Origin: Dermanyssus gallinae | Lineage: Eukaryota > Arthropoda > Arachnida > Mesostigmata > Dermanyssidae | NCBI GenBank assembly: GCA_003439945.1 | Contig: QVRM01005963.1 | Coordinates: 1 to 64,000 of the forward strand | Direction: 5' to 3' | DNA: 64,000 bases | Shown: in pieces, positions 35,388 through 46,713 of the stretch | How positions within the stretch are numbered: position 1 is the stretch's first letter | How the letters are laid out: every line of letters begins with the position of its first letter | Position numbers and translations under genes: made by a program | Notes under the pieces: model-generated | Databases searched by the model: none | What the model was told of the DNA's origin: nothing | The model's input: the letters and a program-made list of their open reading frames with translations, nothing else

Positions 35388-36476
35388 AGCTTCAAATGCA
35401 TTAAACAAACAACTTCCATCCGCGTTCAGCCGTTTGGGCACTGTCATAAGTTTCCGACCGACCCCATGCACGTAATTGACATTCACAGAAAACAACTTAA
35501 GTAAGTATCGCATTTCTGTCGCTTCCAAGACTACAACTGCACGCGCGAAACGTTATACGCATATGTACGCACGCAGTACGGTAGTACATTGTCGTACACT
35601 GTCGCCAGGTAAAGAGCACTTACTCATGGCGCTGCATGACCTTGGTGACCCATTGGATAAAGAAGAAGAAGAAGTCAAATGGATCCACATCAAAATTCAC
35701 ATCCGCATTCTCCTGTTCGGGTTTACACACTCGTGGACACACACATCAACGTGGCTAACAGTTTTACTAGTAAGCTAAAAATCGTCGTCTGAATCCATCG
35801 TCGGTAAGCGGCGCGTGTCTCCGCAGACTCATCCGTTTTGTTAATCATAGACGAGTTAGTCATAGTATAAATAACGTTCTAGCCGGTTCTAGTACGAAGA
35901 TACGTTGTATCTTATTCTCGACACATATGAGGCATACATATGAGGCAGGCGCACAGTCGCCTGAGTCGCCCTGATCCCCCCTATTATTCGATGAAACGGT
36001 GTGGCCCGCTGGGAGGGCGGGAGCCCCTCTGCCTACAGAAAGTGACAATATGCTAATTTCGTCACCCTGAGTGTGTCTGAGTACGACGCAGTGTTACGAC
36101 AGGGGTCGAAAAGGGGCGGCGATGCGTCCAGTGAAGCGTCCACCGGTTGACCGGTGGCCACGTTCTAAAAATGCGGTTCGCCCGACACCGATTGGAGGCT
36201 TGAGGCGAGTGAGCGAGTGAGGTCTCGAGTTGAGGTGAGGTGAGTTGAGGTGAACGCACGCCAAAATTTTGCAGTGACCAGCTGTCATGCTAGGGTTCGA
36301 ATGCCGAACCCCTGCGACGACGATCATCATTCATCATCAGCAATAGTAGTAGTAGTAGTAGTAGTCGATGCTGCGGTCGAAAATTAGCGGCGATCGCGGG
36401 GTGTCACCAATACGCCCTGCCCATCCCGACCCGCTTCACAGGTAACGGGCGACAACGGAGTAGCATTCTCAACGTG

Positions 36477-36509
<33 letters not shown>

Positions 36510-36760
36510 AGCCACACTCGATGTAGACAATTACAGTCTGCCGATCAATGGCAACTAGCATAACCGTCGCTATACTAACTATAACAAAACTATCAATATC
36601 GTCGGTAAACTATGAATACCAAATGACGCACATGTAGCGTTATAAAAAGTAGTATAGAAATGATTGAATACCAAATGTTATTATATAACAGTAATAGCAA
36701 TCGAAGCGTCAGCTCATCTAACTACCTCCGTAAGCACTAAACAGCTGTTCTCGCCTTCTT
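33740..36760. other. No gene recognised; GC-rich 34.0-34.8 kb and (TA)n arrays
   Basis: A G14 run at about 34870-34883, TA arrays at 35085-35121 and 35330-35384, TAG triplets at 36344-36366 and TAC triplets at 36475-36509. A hairpin GGGTTCG-AATGC-CGAACCC lies at 36291-36309. Frames of up to 195 codons around 34.2-34.8 kb overlap on both strands and show no domain. Confidence 0.5.
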
Positions 36761-36766
36761 TTGCCA

Positions 36767-36779
36767 TTTTGTCAGGACC

Positions 36780-36861
<82 letters not shown>

Positions 36862-36874
36862 GGTCCTGACAAAA
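36767..36874. repeat. Large palindrome with (TA)n centre
   Basis: The 18-base arms TTTTGTCAGGACCTACTA (36767-36784) and their exact complement (36857-36874) enclose a pure TA array with one TG interruption near 36830. The whole 108 bases can fold back on themselves, since the loop is self-complementary too. The right arm is followed by more A and a second TA run (about 36881-36891). It may be a MITE with a microsatellite centre, or an inverted duplication of microsatellite flanks. No TA-type or other target duplication can be separated from the repeat. Confidence 0.9.
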
Positions 36875-36891
36875 AAAAAATATATATATAT

Positions 36892-38159
36892 ACGAACGTT
36901 TAGGAGTTCGGTTTAAAGTTCGGTTGAAAAATGCAGTTAAGTCTGTCGTTATTTTTTGCTTATTACTATTCTAACGTCCACCGACGTTGTTGTATAGTTT
37001 GTTGTCGACCTAATCGTCGTTCCTGTTGTTGTTGTTGTCGCTGTCGCTATTGTTGTTGTTGTTGTTGTTATTATTGTTGCTGCTGCTGCCGGCTCCATCC
37101 TCTTATTGCTGTCCGTCGTCTATCCTGATGTTGTCCTTTCTATCTCTCTCTCTACATGCCTATATCTAACTATAACTAAACTATATATCGATCTATGCAT
37201 ATAATTACGTGTGTGATACACAGTGCTGATGCTGTTGCTGCTGCTGCTGCTGCCGCTGTTACCGCGGTGGGACATCGGCATGCGCGCGCGTGAATGTTGC
37301 TGATGCAAGTCGGGCCAACAACAGGGAATCGGGGGGGGGGAGGAGGAGGAGGCTGCAACGACATAGACGTGCGATATCTATCGCTTGTTTGGTATCGCTT
37401 CTGCTTCTTTTTCGACTGCTGATGCTGTTCCTACGGTTAGCAGAAGCGGCGTCGTTCCGTTGCCAAAATACGTCAACGTGTTTGAGGGCCTTTGTTTGAA
37501 CGACGAGCAAACGGACATTTTGTGTCCCCTGCGCTCGTACTAGTAGTAGTGGCAGTAGCAATAGCAAAAAAAAAAAAACAGTCATAGTAATAATAGTAGT
37601 AGTAGTAGTGGGAGTTGTTGTAATAATAGTCGTCGTCGTCGTCGCCGATGTAGTAGTCATATCATCGTCAAGCGTCGATGAAGCGTTTAGATCGACGTTG
37701 AGGGTCGCAGTGAAGTCTGAAGCGAGTCCCGGACGCCCGTCGGTGACTCGCTGCTCTTTAATTCACCTGGCTGAATTCATTTTGCTTCAGAACGACGACG
37801 ACGACGACGAAGAGGAGCAGGACAAAGATACGGCAATGGCCGCAGCCACAGCTATCGAACAACAATAGCAGGACACCACCGACATGCCATAGTGATGACG
37901 CTGCCATTGTCTGTCTATGGCCGACTGAAACTGAGCCGCCATTCCTAGAACTAAACTTGCACATATAACTAATAAATACTGCTAGCACTGGTACTCAATA
38001 CGCTGCTAATAAATACTACTACTTCATCTATCCCTGGGAGAGTTACGGACAGCAACTGTGGAATTTACGACACCATGCCTCGAGTTTCTAATAGCGTACT
38101 AATTACTAGCAACAACAACAACAACAATATTACCTACCTCTGCTACAACCACAGCAACA

Positions 38160-38160
<1 letters not shown>
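36892..38160. other. Triplet-rich, no gene recognised
   Basis: TTG/CTG triplets at 37021-37092, CTG at 37227-37253, a G8 run at 37331, A12 near 37567, TAG/GTC triplets near 37590-37650, and ACG/GAC triplets at 37792-37811. The overlapping frames on both strands are composition-driven. Confidence 0.6.

Positions 38161-38164
<4 letters not shown>

Positions 38165-38225
<61 letters not shown>
38165..38225. repeat. (TA)n microsatellite
   Basis: About 60 bases of TA with one TG near the start. Confidence 0.95.
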
Positions 38226-38226
<1 letters not shown>

Positions 38227-39490
38227 CACTATTATATAAACAGAGGCACTGCCTCTAATTGCATGTTGCTTTGCAATCGCGTGGCCCAAAGTGAACCGAA
38301 CCGAAAAACAACTTCCGTTCGAATTTCGAACTTCTCGTTTTCATGTGTTTACAACCTGCCAGATATTTTTGTTCGTTTTCTATACAAATGACACATTCAT
38401 TCACGATTGGCTTGATGTTTTTCGAGCTCCAGCATATCAAGACGATGACGTACGACACACCTGCGCGTCCATATAACGCATGAGGTACGTTATGAAGGGA
38501 AAATATAGTCATTTAGAATCCTCAAAGAAACACATTTTCTTAGTAAACACAGGTAGATCTACAACCAAAAAGCAGAACATAGCTATTACAGCAAAAAACC
38601 TTCGCCTTACTGGCAAATACTCTTGTGCAACTCTCCCTTCTATTTATGCATTTTTCTCAATATATATGCTGTCGAGTTCAAATCGTAATTTTGTAACATA
38701 TATAAACTTGGCTTTGCAAAAACACACAACTCATTGGCGACCCGACCAGCTACTCAGGACGTCTGCGTTCGACAACGGTATAACTGTCAATGTTATATAT
38801 ACATACTCAATATGAGTGAACAAAACGAGATGATGAGTATATACGCGGTATAAACGTTTGACATCTGATTGTGCAATATATGTACAATTGGTACATATCC
38901 GGGGTCATGAGGAGCTTTCAATGCAAACCATTGTGGGTTTCTAGATCCAATGTGCGCACAAATGCTCACATGGTACGAAGCGTGCATGTAGTACAGAACG
39001 CCAATTCACAAAATGTCTAATCACAATTATTAGCAAGTTGGTTGACGCTGGCAGATTATATGATGAAACCCGTCTACAGATTCACGTGGCAGTGCGAATG
39101 TTACGAAAACGGAGGGGCCCACTATTATACAATATATACTAGAGGTGGCGTAAATGATTTCTAACTATTTATTTAGAACTGCTGACTAAACGCGTAATCA
39201 GTATGGTCATGTAGAAAGTGAACAGGACACTTCACAAAAATATATAAAACAATTTTGTGGCAATCTACCATTGTGTGTGGATTTTTTGCGCTTCAACATC
39301 AACAACAAAGTGCATTTTTAGTTTTTTTTTTATTCGCGGTTGTGTGTGCAGTAGGTAGAGCCATTACCAAAAATCCCAAAAAGTATAGGTACTAAAATGT
39401 CTAGTTTTCACAAAAAAATTAAAATTTCAAACCCAATTTCAAAACCAATTTACGATTTGTTTACACTCATACACGCAAACATTGTTTACA

Positions 39491-39493
<3 letters not shown>
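38226..39493. other. No gene recognised
   Basis: AT-rich unique sequence. Short frames at 38255-38512 (minus) and 38480-38815 (plus) have no recognisable family. Confidence 0.5.

Positions 39494-39559
<66 letters not shown>
39494..39559. repeat. (TA)n microsatellite
   Basis: Uninterrupted TA array of about 65 bases. Confidence 0.95.
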
Positions 39560-39560
<1 letters not shown>

Positions 39561-39903
39561 CAATTATGGCTATTATCATCTGGCTTTTTTTTAATATAAT
39601 TTCCTTAGGTAGTAACAATTATTTGACTACACCCTATAGCTCCGTAAACACCATATGGGTACTTAAGCATAGCATAGATCATCCAAGTTCCATTTAATAT
39701 CCCCCCCTTAATGACCACTGATGATCAGACAGAAGTAGAAACGCGCCGTATTTAGTTGTGTGAAATTGGCCTAGGTAGCCCTAATCTAATAAGTCGCAGA
39801 CTAGTTTCACTTTGACCTTCGGCCACTTCATGAAGGCCACTCCGAGTAGCACTGCTTGTTTGCTTTCCTGTTGAGGTTATGTCGTAATATACTTGTGTAT
39901 GAA

Positions 39904-39981
<78 letters not shown>

Positions 39982-39984
<3 letters not shown>

Positions 39985-40009
39985 GTAGTTCAATAAGTTC
40001 TTAGAATGA
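39982..40009 (+). repeat. Left 28-bp terminal inverted repeat of mariner
   Basis: Exact complement of 41244-41271. Confidence 0.97.
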
Positions 40010-40158
40010 GCTTTTTAGAATTCGAATTTTGGCACGCTTTCACCGCTAATAGGAACTGCAACTTTTCGACTGCTAGCACTCAATATATTATGGTGATTGG
40101 CCGTTGCGATTTCGTTTGATAGCTTTTCCCGTGCAACGTATCGGCGTGATTTTTAAAA

Positions 40159-41205
40159 ATTGAGAAAAAAGAGTTTTGACTGGTTATCAAGCATTTTTAT
40201 TTCAAAGGTTGGAATGCGACCCAAGTAAAAATTGAGTTAGACGAGACGTACAGTGACTCTGCGCCATGTTTTGCCACTGTTTCCAACTGGATTAATATGT
40301 TAAAAAGAGGTCGCAGGAGCACCGAGGATGAACTACGTCCAGGAGGCCAAAAAACGGCAACTGATGAGGAAAACGTAGAGAAAGTGCGAAAAATTCTTGG
40401 CACAGATAAGCGAATGAACATTAAAGAAATAGCGGAGGCATTAGGGATTAGTTTAGGCAGTGTGCATTTTATCCTACACGAAAACTTGAAGATGAAAGAG
40501 CTTAGAGCAAAATGGCTGCTGCATTTGCTCAACCAAGGCCAAAAAGACGCGCCTGTTTTGGCTTTACAGCAAAATTTGGCCAAGATGTCGAACAATCTGT
40601 CGGATTTTTGGTGCAGATTCATGACCGTCGATGAAAGCTGGATTCATCACTACACTCCCAAGACCCAAGAAGCATCTTGCCAATGGTGTGCACCTGATGA
40701 AGGACCTCCGAAGAGGGTGCGGACAACGGCATTGACCGGAAAGGTGATGGCTACAGTTTTTTAAGACCAACGTAGAATAATACTGGTCGACTACCTTGAG
40801 AGCTGTAAAACGATCACAGGAGAATATTATGCAAGACTGTTGGACTGCCGTTAGCAAGAACTCATCGTGAAACGGCCCGCTTTGCAGAAGAAGGTTGTCC
40901 CGTTTCACCAGGGCAATGCTCCTGCACACAAGTCCCGGCAAGCATCGGCAAAACTGGCCCAACTGAGGTTCGAACTTATTGAACAACCCTCCTATTCTCC
41001 AGACCTGGCCCCCTCTGATTATTTCCTCTTCGGACATTTGAAGAATAGTCTCGGTGGAAAGCGTTTTTCCAGCAATGAAGAGGTTAAGGCTGCTGTCAAT
41101 GCCGATTTTCAGTCTAACGACGCGGAATTCTACTCAAGAGGCATGAAAGCTCTGAAATCTCGGTGGGAAAAGTGTATTGAGCTTCTCGGGGAGTATATCG
41201 AATAA
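40159..41205 (+). pseudogene. mariner transposase, three nonsense codons, catalytic Asp lost
   Basis: One frame of 348 codons, normal for mariner transposase, runs without any indel from 40159 to the stop at 41203-41205. Stops interrupt it at TGA 40177-40179 (probably a former Arg codon), TAA 40762-40764 (in ATVF-stop-DQ, where mariners usually have Trp) and TAG 40852-40854. The first codon is ATT where ATG is expected. A helix-turn-helix is visible around NIKEIAEALGISLGSVHFIL. Of the catalytic triad, Asp158 (VDESWIHHY) and Asp287 (SPDLAPSDYFLF) remain, but the second is Gly252 in FHQGNAPAH (GGC, 40912-40914). The spacing of 34 residues between positions 252 and 287 identifies DD34D mariner. 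The downstream 112-codon part alone (from GTG 40867) is not a separate gene. Confidence 0.95.
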
Positions 41206-41243
41206 GAAAAATTTAAAAACATGATTTGGAAAATTCTCGGTTT

Positions 41244-41268
41244 TCATTCTAAGAACTTATTGAACTAC

Positions 41269-41271
<3 letters not shown>
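41244..41271 (-). repeat. Right 28-bp terminal inverted repeat of mariner
   Basis: Exact complement of 39982-40009, followed by the rest of the TA array. Confidence 0.97.
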
Positions 41272-41305
<34 letters not shown>

Positions 41306-41308
<3 letters not shown>

Positions 41309-42240
41309 TAACATAGTTTCTCCTTCGGTTCACACATGATTAGACGGGTGGTAGTAGTAGCACTAATACTGGGAGTACCAGAACAAGCAACATACACGAA
41401 AATTCTATTCGTTCGACCAGACTACTATAGGGTCGTAGGGTGGCAGCGAGTGCCGTTGTTTCCGCATAAACTGAAACTCACATAACCGCACGCCTCTTAT
41501 ATCGATGCACACCTAATCTGCTACTCATATATAACCACCATGGTAATGATCACATTACCATGAGCAGTAATAACGTTAATGGCCGAACCGAAAATCATGC
41601 GGACAGGCTGACAAAGGCACAACACTGACAAGCAAACTATAAATATATAAATAAATATATAAATAAATAAACAAACAAACAAACGCCATTTCCGCTCTGT
41701 ACTTGTGGCGAGCACCGAGTCACCGTAGTCAATCATCTCCCACTTGACAAACTACTATAGCTACTACTGCTGCTGCTGTTGCTGCTGCTGCCGCCGCAAC
41801 CACTACCAATGAATACTAATGCTGTATCGGGTTATTTTCAGTCAAAGTCGTGGCGAAGCCGATCTGAGGCTTGGTGACTGCCAGACAGAATTCTATTTAA
41901 TGTTCGCCTTCTTGCGGCATACGTACGTACACAGTTAGCGGCGACTTTTATGCGCTCGGATTGTCTGTCTATCGCTGCCGACTTTTAAATGTAGGCCTAC
42001 TTTGGCAAACCTTCGGCAAAAATTCGACAAGATCGAACGACTGAATGCTCGGTCAATTATTTGAAGATCTTCTTCTGCTTATGTACTTTTGCCGTCAGCG
42101 CAGTGCTCGGCTGGTCTCTTACTGGTCAGGTCAGGTCAGGTCATGGGTGGTGTGCCCGCAACGACAATTACATTTTTTTCACTAGTGCGTACGTCCTTTT
42201 TAAAGCTAGCAAACAGTTGTTATTATATATATATAGAGAG
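41306..42240. other. No gene recognised
   Basis: TAAA/AAAC short repeats at 41641-41688 and CTG triplets at 41765-41790. GGTCA occurs three times in tandem near 42126-42140. Confidence 0.5.
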
Positions 42241-42245
42241 AGAGA

Positions 42246-42297
42246 TCATTTATTAATCATTTACAATATGTTTGCACACTCGGCAGTGCTCGCCTTC

Positions 42298-42300
<3 letters not shown>
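42246..42300 (+). repeat. Dispersed ~56-bp module between (TA)n arrays, copy B
   Basis: Second copy of the unit at 780-836, with the same core CGGCAGTGCTCGCCTT. A TA-GA run (42224-42245) precedes it and TA arrays (42298-42341) follow. The 15-mer TTATTAATCATTTAC within it also occurs inverted at about 43206-43220, next to another TA array. Confidence 0.75.
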
Positions 42301-42342
<42 letters not shown>

Positions 42343-42344
42343 CA

Positions 42345-43098
42345 ATAGCATTAAGCTGTACAGAACAATCACTGCTATGCTCATATGCCATTATCTGACT
42401 GCATCAAACGTGTATTATCCAGTTCCGTAGCACCATCGAAACAACTGCTAGTTTATGATGAGCCAGTTTCAGCTATTGTATGTCGCCGCCTCAGTCAGGC
42501 ATGCATTGAAGATGCATGGCTCTAAGGCATTTTCCATAAGTTCTGTTAAATGCACGCTTATATCAGTCATTTTTACTAGGAGGCCAGGGAAGAATGCTTA
42601 TTGCTTGCGTCTCGGCAGTTGTGGGGCTCTCAGTCCTACTAAAAGGCTGGTAATTTTCTGACCAGCAGTACTCTCAAGTAAACCTATACAAACAATTATG
42701 TTACACAAAAAAACGTGAACTTTAAGCTATACGGACGGAGATAGAAGCATCAGGACCTCGAGAAGTTGCAACCAAGCTAACAGGGCTGCATTCGCTTCAC
42801 CTTCTTTTACGGCTATCTCTAGATGAGCTCCTGAGCTCTGCAACAAATGACGATCGCAAAAGCTATGACGCCGAGAGCTGTGTGAATCTTTGGTCTCACA
42901 ATTTACGCATCCTCTCGTATAGGGTCGTACTGTCTTCGAACAAAATGAGAGTTGTCAATACCGAAGAACCAACAAGAGTAGAACCGTAAAAAGCACACGC
43001 AGCGTCAGATGACCTGACGCCGAAGGGTTGCTCGCACATAGGCGGTTAAGCCACAAAGATATTTAACGCTCTTCAGGTCGCTTTGTCGGGTAGACACT
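42345..43098. other. No gene recognised
   Basis: Unique sequence. A 68-codon frame (42455-42661) without repeat bias matches nothing I know. Confidence 0.45.
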
Positions 43099-43130
43099 TA
43101 TATATGTATATATATATAAATATATATATG

Positions 43131-43191
<61 letters not shown>

Positions 43192-43203
43192 GTATATATA
43201 TAT
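43099..43203. repeat. Interrupted (TA)n array
   Basis: TA repeats with regularly spaced TG and AA interruptions (TATATG and TATAAATATA units recur), suggesting internal duplication of a larger unit. Confidence 0.9.
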
Positions 43204-43309
43204 GACCGTAAATGATTAATAACATTGAATAAATGAAACACTATATGTAAAATAAATATATATATCGAGTTAGGTGGGCTTCATCGGTATAACGTGCGAT
43301 TTGGCTTCT

Positions 43310-44070
43310 GCCGCCAGGGCGTCAGCAACAGTAGCAATAGGAACAACAACAACAACAATAACACCAACAACACCACCTACAACGGCTATTACTACCACTA
43401 TCACCACCACAAGCGCCACCACTAGGGCGCTGCCACACGCGTTCGATGATGATAGCTATACAATTCAACGGATGACTGGCCACCGATCTATCTGGTCGTC
43501 GCGCCCTTGCTTCCTGCGCGCCCCCCACGTGCGGCGCCCACGTCGGTAGAAGAACTCCGACTGACTACCGGTGACTACGCGAGTAGCCGCACTATAATAG
43601 AGCAACAGGAACGAAACAACCGCCACTACAACAAAAACAACAGCGACTACAACAAGAAGAAAAACAACAACAATAACAACAACAGCAACAACACCAACAG
43701 CAAGACAAAAACAATGCTGTTCAACAACGTAACAATCTACGGCAGCGAGCCACAATCAGAACAATACAGAATAGCAATAACGGTGTGGCAGCGTGTCAGG
43801 CGTGGTCAACGGTGGTAAGATCGGCTACAAGTCCACCTCAGTCATAATCTCTAACAGCTCCTACCGCTGTGGATGTCGTGGGCCGTCGTTGAAGCCAACG
43901 CCAGGTACGCTAGACACACACACGGCAAGAAAAGCCGCAATAGCAGTAGCAACAACAACAACAACAAGAATAATAACAACAACAACATCAGGAGTAGTAA
44001 TAAAAACAACAACGGCAATGGCAGCCGCGGCAGCTCCACCAGCAGCAGCAGCAGCAACAGCTGAGGTTCT
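43310..44070. repeat. Three (CAA/ACC/CAG)n triplet arrays
   Basis: Triplet arrays at about 43338-43440, 43612-43720 and 43938-44063. The plus-strand frames are poly-Thr or poly-Asn artefacts. Confidence 0.85.
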
Positions 44071-45145
44071 GGAGGGCGAGTCGAGACGAGAACACCAAGC
44101 AGTGTGTGTGTGTGTGTACGTGTGTCAGTTCGCACGACGCCGGCGTGTTGCAGTTGTTCAATTGTCCGGCACTTACTTATTTCATGAATTCATCAAATGC
44201 TTCCCACCCCTCATACACACTTCTCCTGCTGCCTTCATCTCCACCCCTACCTTTCCCTCCCCTGGCATTCCCCGCGTCGTGAATCCCACCCACCCACCCC
44301 CTCCTTCTGCCTGGTGGCTGGCTGGGGTGTTCATGCCTCACCCCCCCTTTCCCGATCTGCTACCCCCCCCCGCCCCGCCCATGGAGGACATGCCCCCAAT
44401 CTGGCACTTCCCCCCGAGGAGGAGGACGAGATGACGCCACGGCTATGTGAGCTAGGCAGCGAGCGAGCAAGCGTTCGATGATGGTGGTGGTGGCGGGTGG
44501 TGACGCTGACACGCTGGTGATGACGATGCGGATCATTGGCCGGTCCGTATCATCGGCATTCGGGTCTCGTCGAACCGCTGCTGCGGCAGCGCCACTGAAG
44601 AAGAACAATTGCGGACGGCCGGCCGGCCATCAACCAACCAACCATTCAGGGCGAAACCGTGCTGGCTCGTGGCCGGGGCAGCCTCTTACTTGTTGGCAGG
44701 CTGAATGGCTGGACGGACAGACGGACGTATACCACCACCACCGTCGCCGCTGCCGCCGCCGCTTCTGCTTTTGTTGTTGTTGGATGTTCTTGGTGTTGTT
44801 GTTGTTACTGTTGGGTGTTGTACGCTACAGGTCACACTGCCTTCTCCGAGTCTTCTCTCTCTCGCTCTCTCCCTGTCGTGTAGGCGCTCGCGGCGTGTAG
44901 ACGATGCTCACGGGGCGGCCCACGGCTTCTCTCGTTTCGTCTCTGACGAGAACGGATTCACCGCCAATGTATCGAAAATGTATCGTAAGAACTTACCGCT
45001 GGCTTGGCTATGATCAACTAGGTTGGCCCCATTGTGGGAAATTTCGGCAAATTTGCGGCCACCTACTAAACTTACAACGAACCAGACGGAAGCAGCGGCG
45101 GCGGTGGCGAAATGCAGGTGATGCATAACTGTATATACATACATT
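44071..45145. other. GC-rich, no gene recognised
   Basis: (GT)n at 44101-44123, C-rich tracts at 44340-44380, and GTC/TTG triplets at 44741-44815. Frames of up to 213 codons reach in from the triplet arrays and show no domain. Confidence 0.5.
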
Positions 45146-45151
45146 CTCAAT

Positions 45152-45615
45152 ATGATCATTCACGTAATGGGTATGGTGTCCAGTGAATGACGACGCCATG
45201 CCACCGTACTTGCTTCAGAAAGACGAAACTATTGCAAAATCCGTTTACTTGCGTGTTTCACAGACTGTCGTGAAAATGTGGTGATGTGTCTAAGGGACTG
45301 CTATTCGCCTTTCAGTAAAATGGCGGCGGCCCCGCTCATGCCAGCCGTTTAGTACAGGAGTGGTTATTTGAGCGTATGGGCTTACTTTGGGGCAAGGACA
45401 TATGGCCGCCGAACAGCCCGTTTAAATCCGTTGCGATACTATGTATGGGGGGCAATTAGCAGAAAGTATAACAAGTCTCGACATAATAACGCAGATTTGC
45501 TTAAAACAGGCTACTAAAAAGCGTTTAGATAGGGACGTTTGAACGCGAGCTAATATGCGGTTTAGACCCCGAATTGAGAAAGTAATCAACGTAGGCGGGA
45601 TCTATATTCAATACA
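45152..45615 (+). pseudogene. 3' part of a second, old DD37D-type transposase
   Basis: Across three frames the sequence follows the C-terminal half of the enzyme at 30656-31636. Recognisable pieces are HVMGMVSSE, then AMPPYLLQKDETIAKSVYLRV, a degraded Q-stop-NGGGPAHA where QQDGAPAH belongs, the region WPPNSP, then YYVWGAISRKYNKSRHNNA, and the terminal VGGIYIQ. At least one stop replaces Gln, the second catalytic Asp is Asn, and a two-base deletion breaks the SPDLNPL motif. No terminal inverted repeats were found, so only an internal fragment remains. It is clearly more decayed than the 30.5 kb copy. Confidence 0.8.
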
Positions 45616-45884
45616 GGTATTCGGTTACCCCGTGGACCATCTAATTTTGAGGTTAGGCAATTTTCGACACTTCGAGAGATCAGCGGAAAAGCAGTCCCGT
45701 CCGCAGCACTCTGGGGATCCCAACGTTTGCCTGAGAAGGCGAGAACTTGAACTAGGAAGTGCCTCTTGCCCTTTTCCTTACACAGGTTTTGATTGACCAA
45801 CAGCGATGCCGTTATGTTTGTAATAACATGCATTTTATTGATTGCAGGCGGACATATATAGAAAGTCGACAAGAGCATAGTCCT

Positions 45885-46713
45885 TAAAGCATATGCCAGT
45901 GAGTGAAAAGCTCCACCGACAATATGCTCATGGTTTGCAAGGTATGTAAGACCACTGTACATCCAACGTGCTGGGGCCTGCCTACAGAGACCAAACCACG
46001 AGGGAAGTGGCTCTGCGAAGTATGCGAGGGCACCGCACAATCACCATCTCAAAAATCCACTACCGCGGCACTAGCATCCATCCACAATCAACTGTCGGAG
46101 ATAAAAAACGCCGTTGCAACTGTTCCCAAAATGCACGATGATATTGCAGCAATTACAACAAAAATGGCAGAAATGACTGCTAAAGTGAAACAAATTGACA
46201 CCATTCAAGAAGACTTGCAGAAACTAACAGAGCGGCTTGACAAAATGGAAGGCAGCCAAACAATGGAAAGCGCTGACAGCCAGCGGCTTTTGAAACTCGT
46301 CAGAGTCACAGTTACTGCGGGATGTTGTTATACACAACATCCCTGGTCCCGCCAAGGAGTCGTCCGCCACGACTGCTAGCCTAATCAAACAGCTGATCAG
46401 TGTTGCTGGTGTTGACAACATTTCGTTAGTGAAGGCGAGGAGGAGAAGCTACGTAAAAGCCAACTGCGCTATAGTAGCCACACTCGACACTGAAGAAAAT
46501 GCCCGCAAATTCATAAACCGTATTGGAGACAGGGCCACCCCACTTACCCTTAGCGGGGTCTACCAAACCGCACCAGGAACCTTAAACAACAACAATGAAT
46601 CCACCGGCGGCAGCTGTAGCAGCGGAACAGCTCAAAACACCATCACAGCCAGCTCTAACATCGCCCCGCAACTATACCAACTAAAAGTGGCATGCAATAA
46701 ACTGACTAGATGA
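45885..46713 (+). pseudogene. ORF1 of a non-LTR retrotransposon (PHD finger, coiled coil), frameshifted
   Basis: The frame from 45903 begins with the second half of a PHD-type zinc finger (CKVC, HPTCWGL, WLCEVC). A long helical segment predicted as coiled coil follows (residues about 50-125; repeated leucine/isoleucine heptads such as MTAKVKQIDTIQEDLQKLTE). Near 46290 the frame shifts by one base. The other frame continues as RDVVIHNIPGPAKES, then LIKQLISVAGVDNISLVKARR, to a stop at 46711-46713. The VIHNIPGP segment resembles the RNA-binding (RRM-like) part of ORF1 proteins of CR1/L1-like retrotransposons. The first zinc-finger cysteines lie upstream, where a TGA interrupts the frame (near 45900). 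No endonuclease or reverse transcriptase follows, so only ORF1 survives. Confidence 0.75.

Larger units (their letters stand above)
39982..41271 (+). mobile_element. mariner transposon, 1,290 bp, perfect 28-bp terminal repeats
   Basis: The ends (39982-40009 and 41244-41271) are exact 28-base inverted repeats beginning CAGGTAGTTCAATAAGTTCT. The element lies in a TA array, so a TA duplication is present but cannot be told from its surroundings. The single transposase frame on the plus strand is full length and of DD34D mariner type, but has three nonsense codons. Perfect ends with a degraded gene suggest a fairly young insertion moved in trans, or strong constraint on the ends. Confidence 0.96.
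39907..41305. repeat. (TA)n array split by a mariner insertion
   Basis: TA repeats at 39907-39981 and 41272-41305 border the mariner element directly. The element targets TA, so the two halves are one former array of over 100 bases. Confidence 0.95.

Noticed and set aside
40564..41037. 157-codon minus-strand frame
   Set aside because: Shadow of the mariner transposase on the opposite strand.
40867..41205. Independent 112-codon gene
   Set aside because: It is the C-terminal third of the mariner transposase in the same frame, after two nonsense codons.
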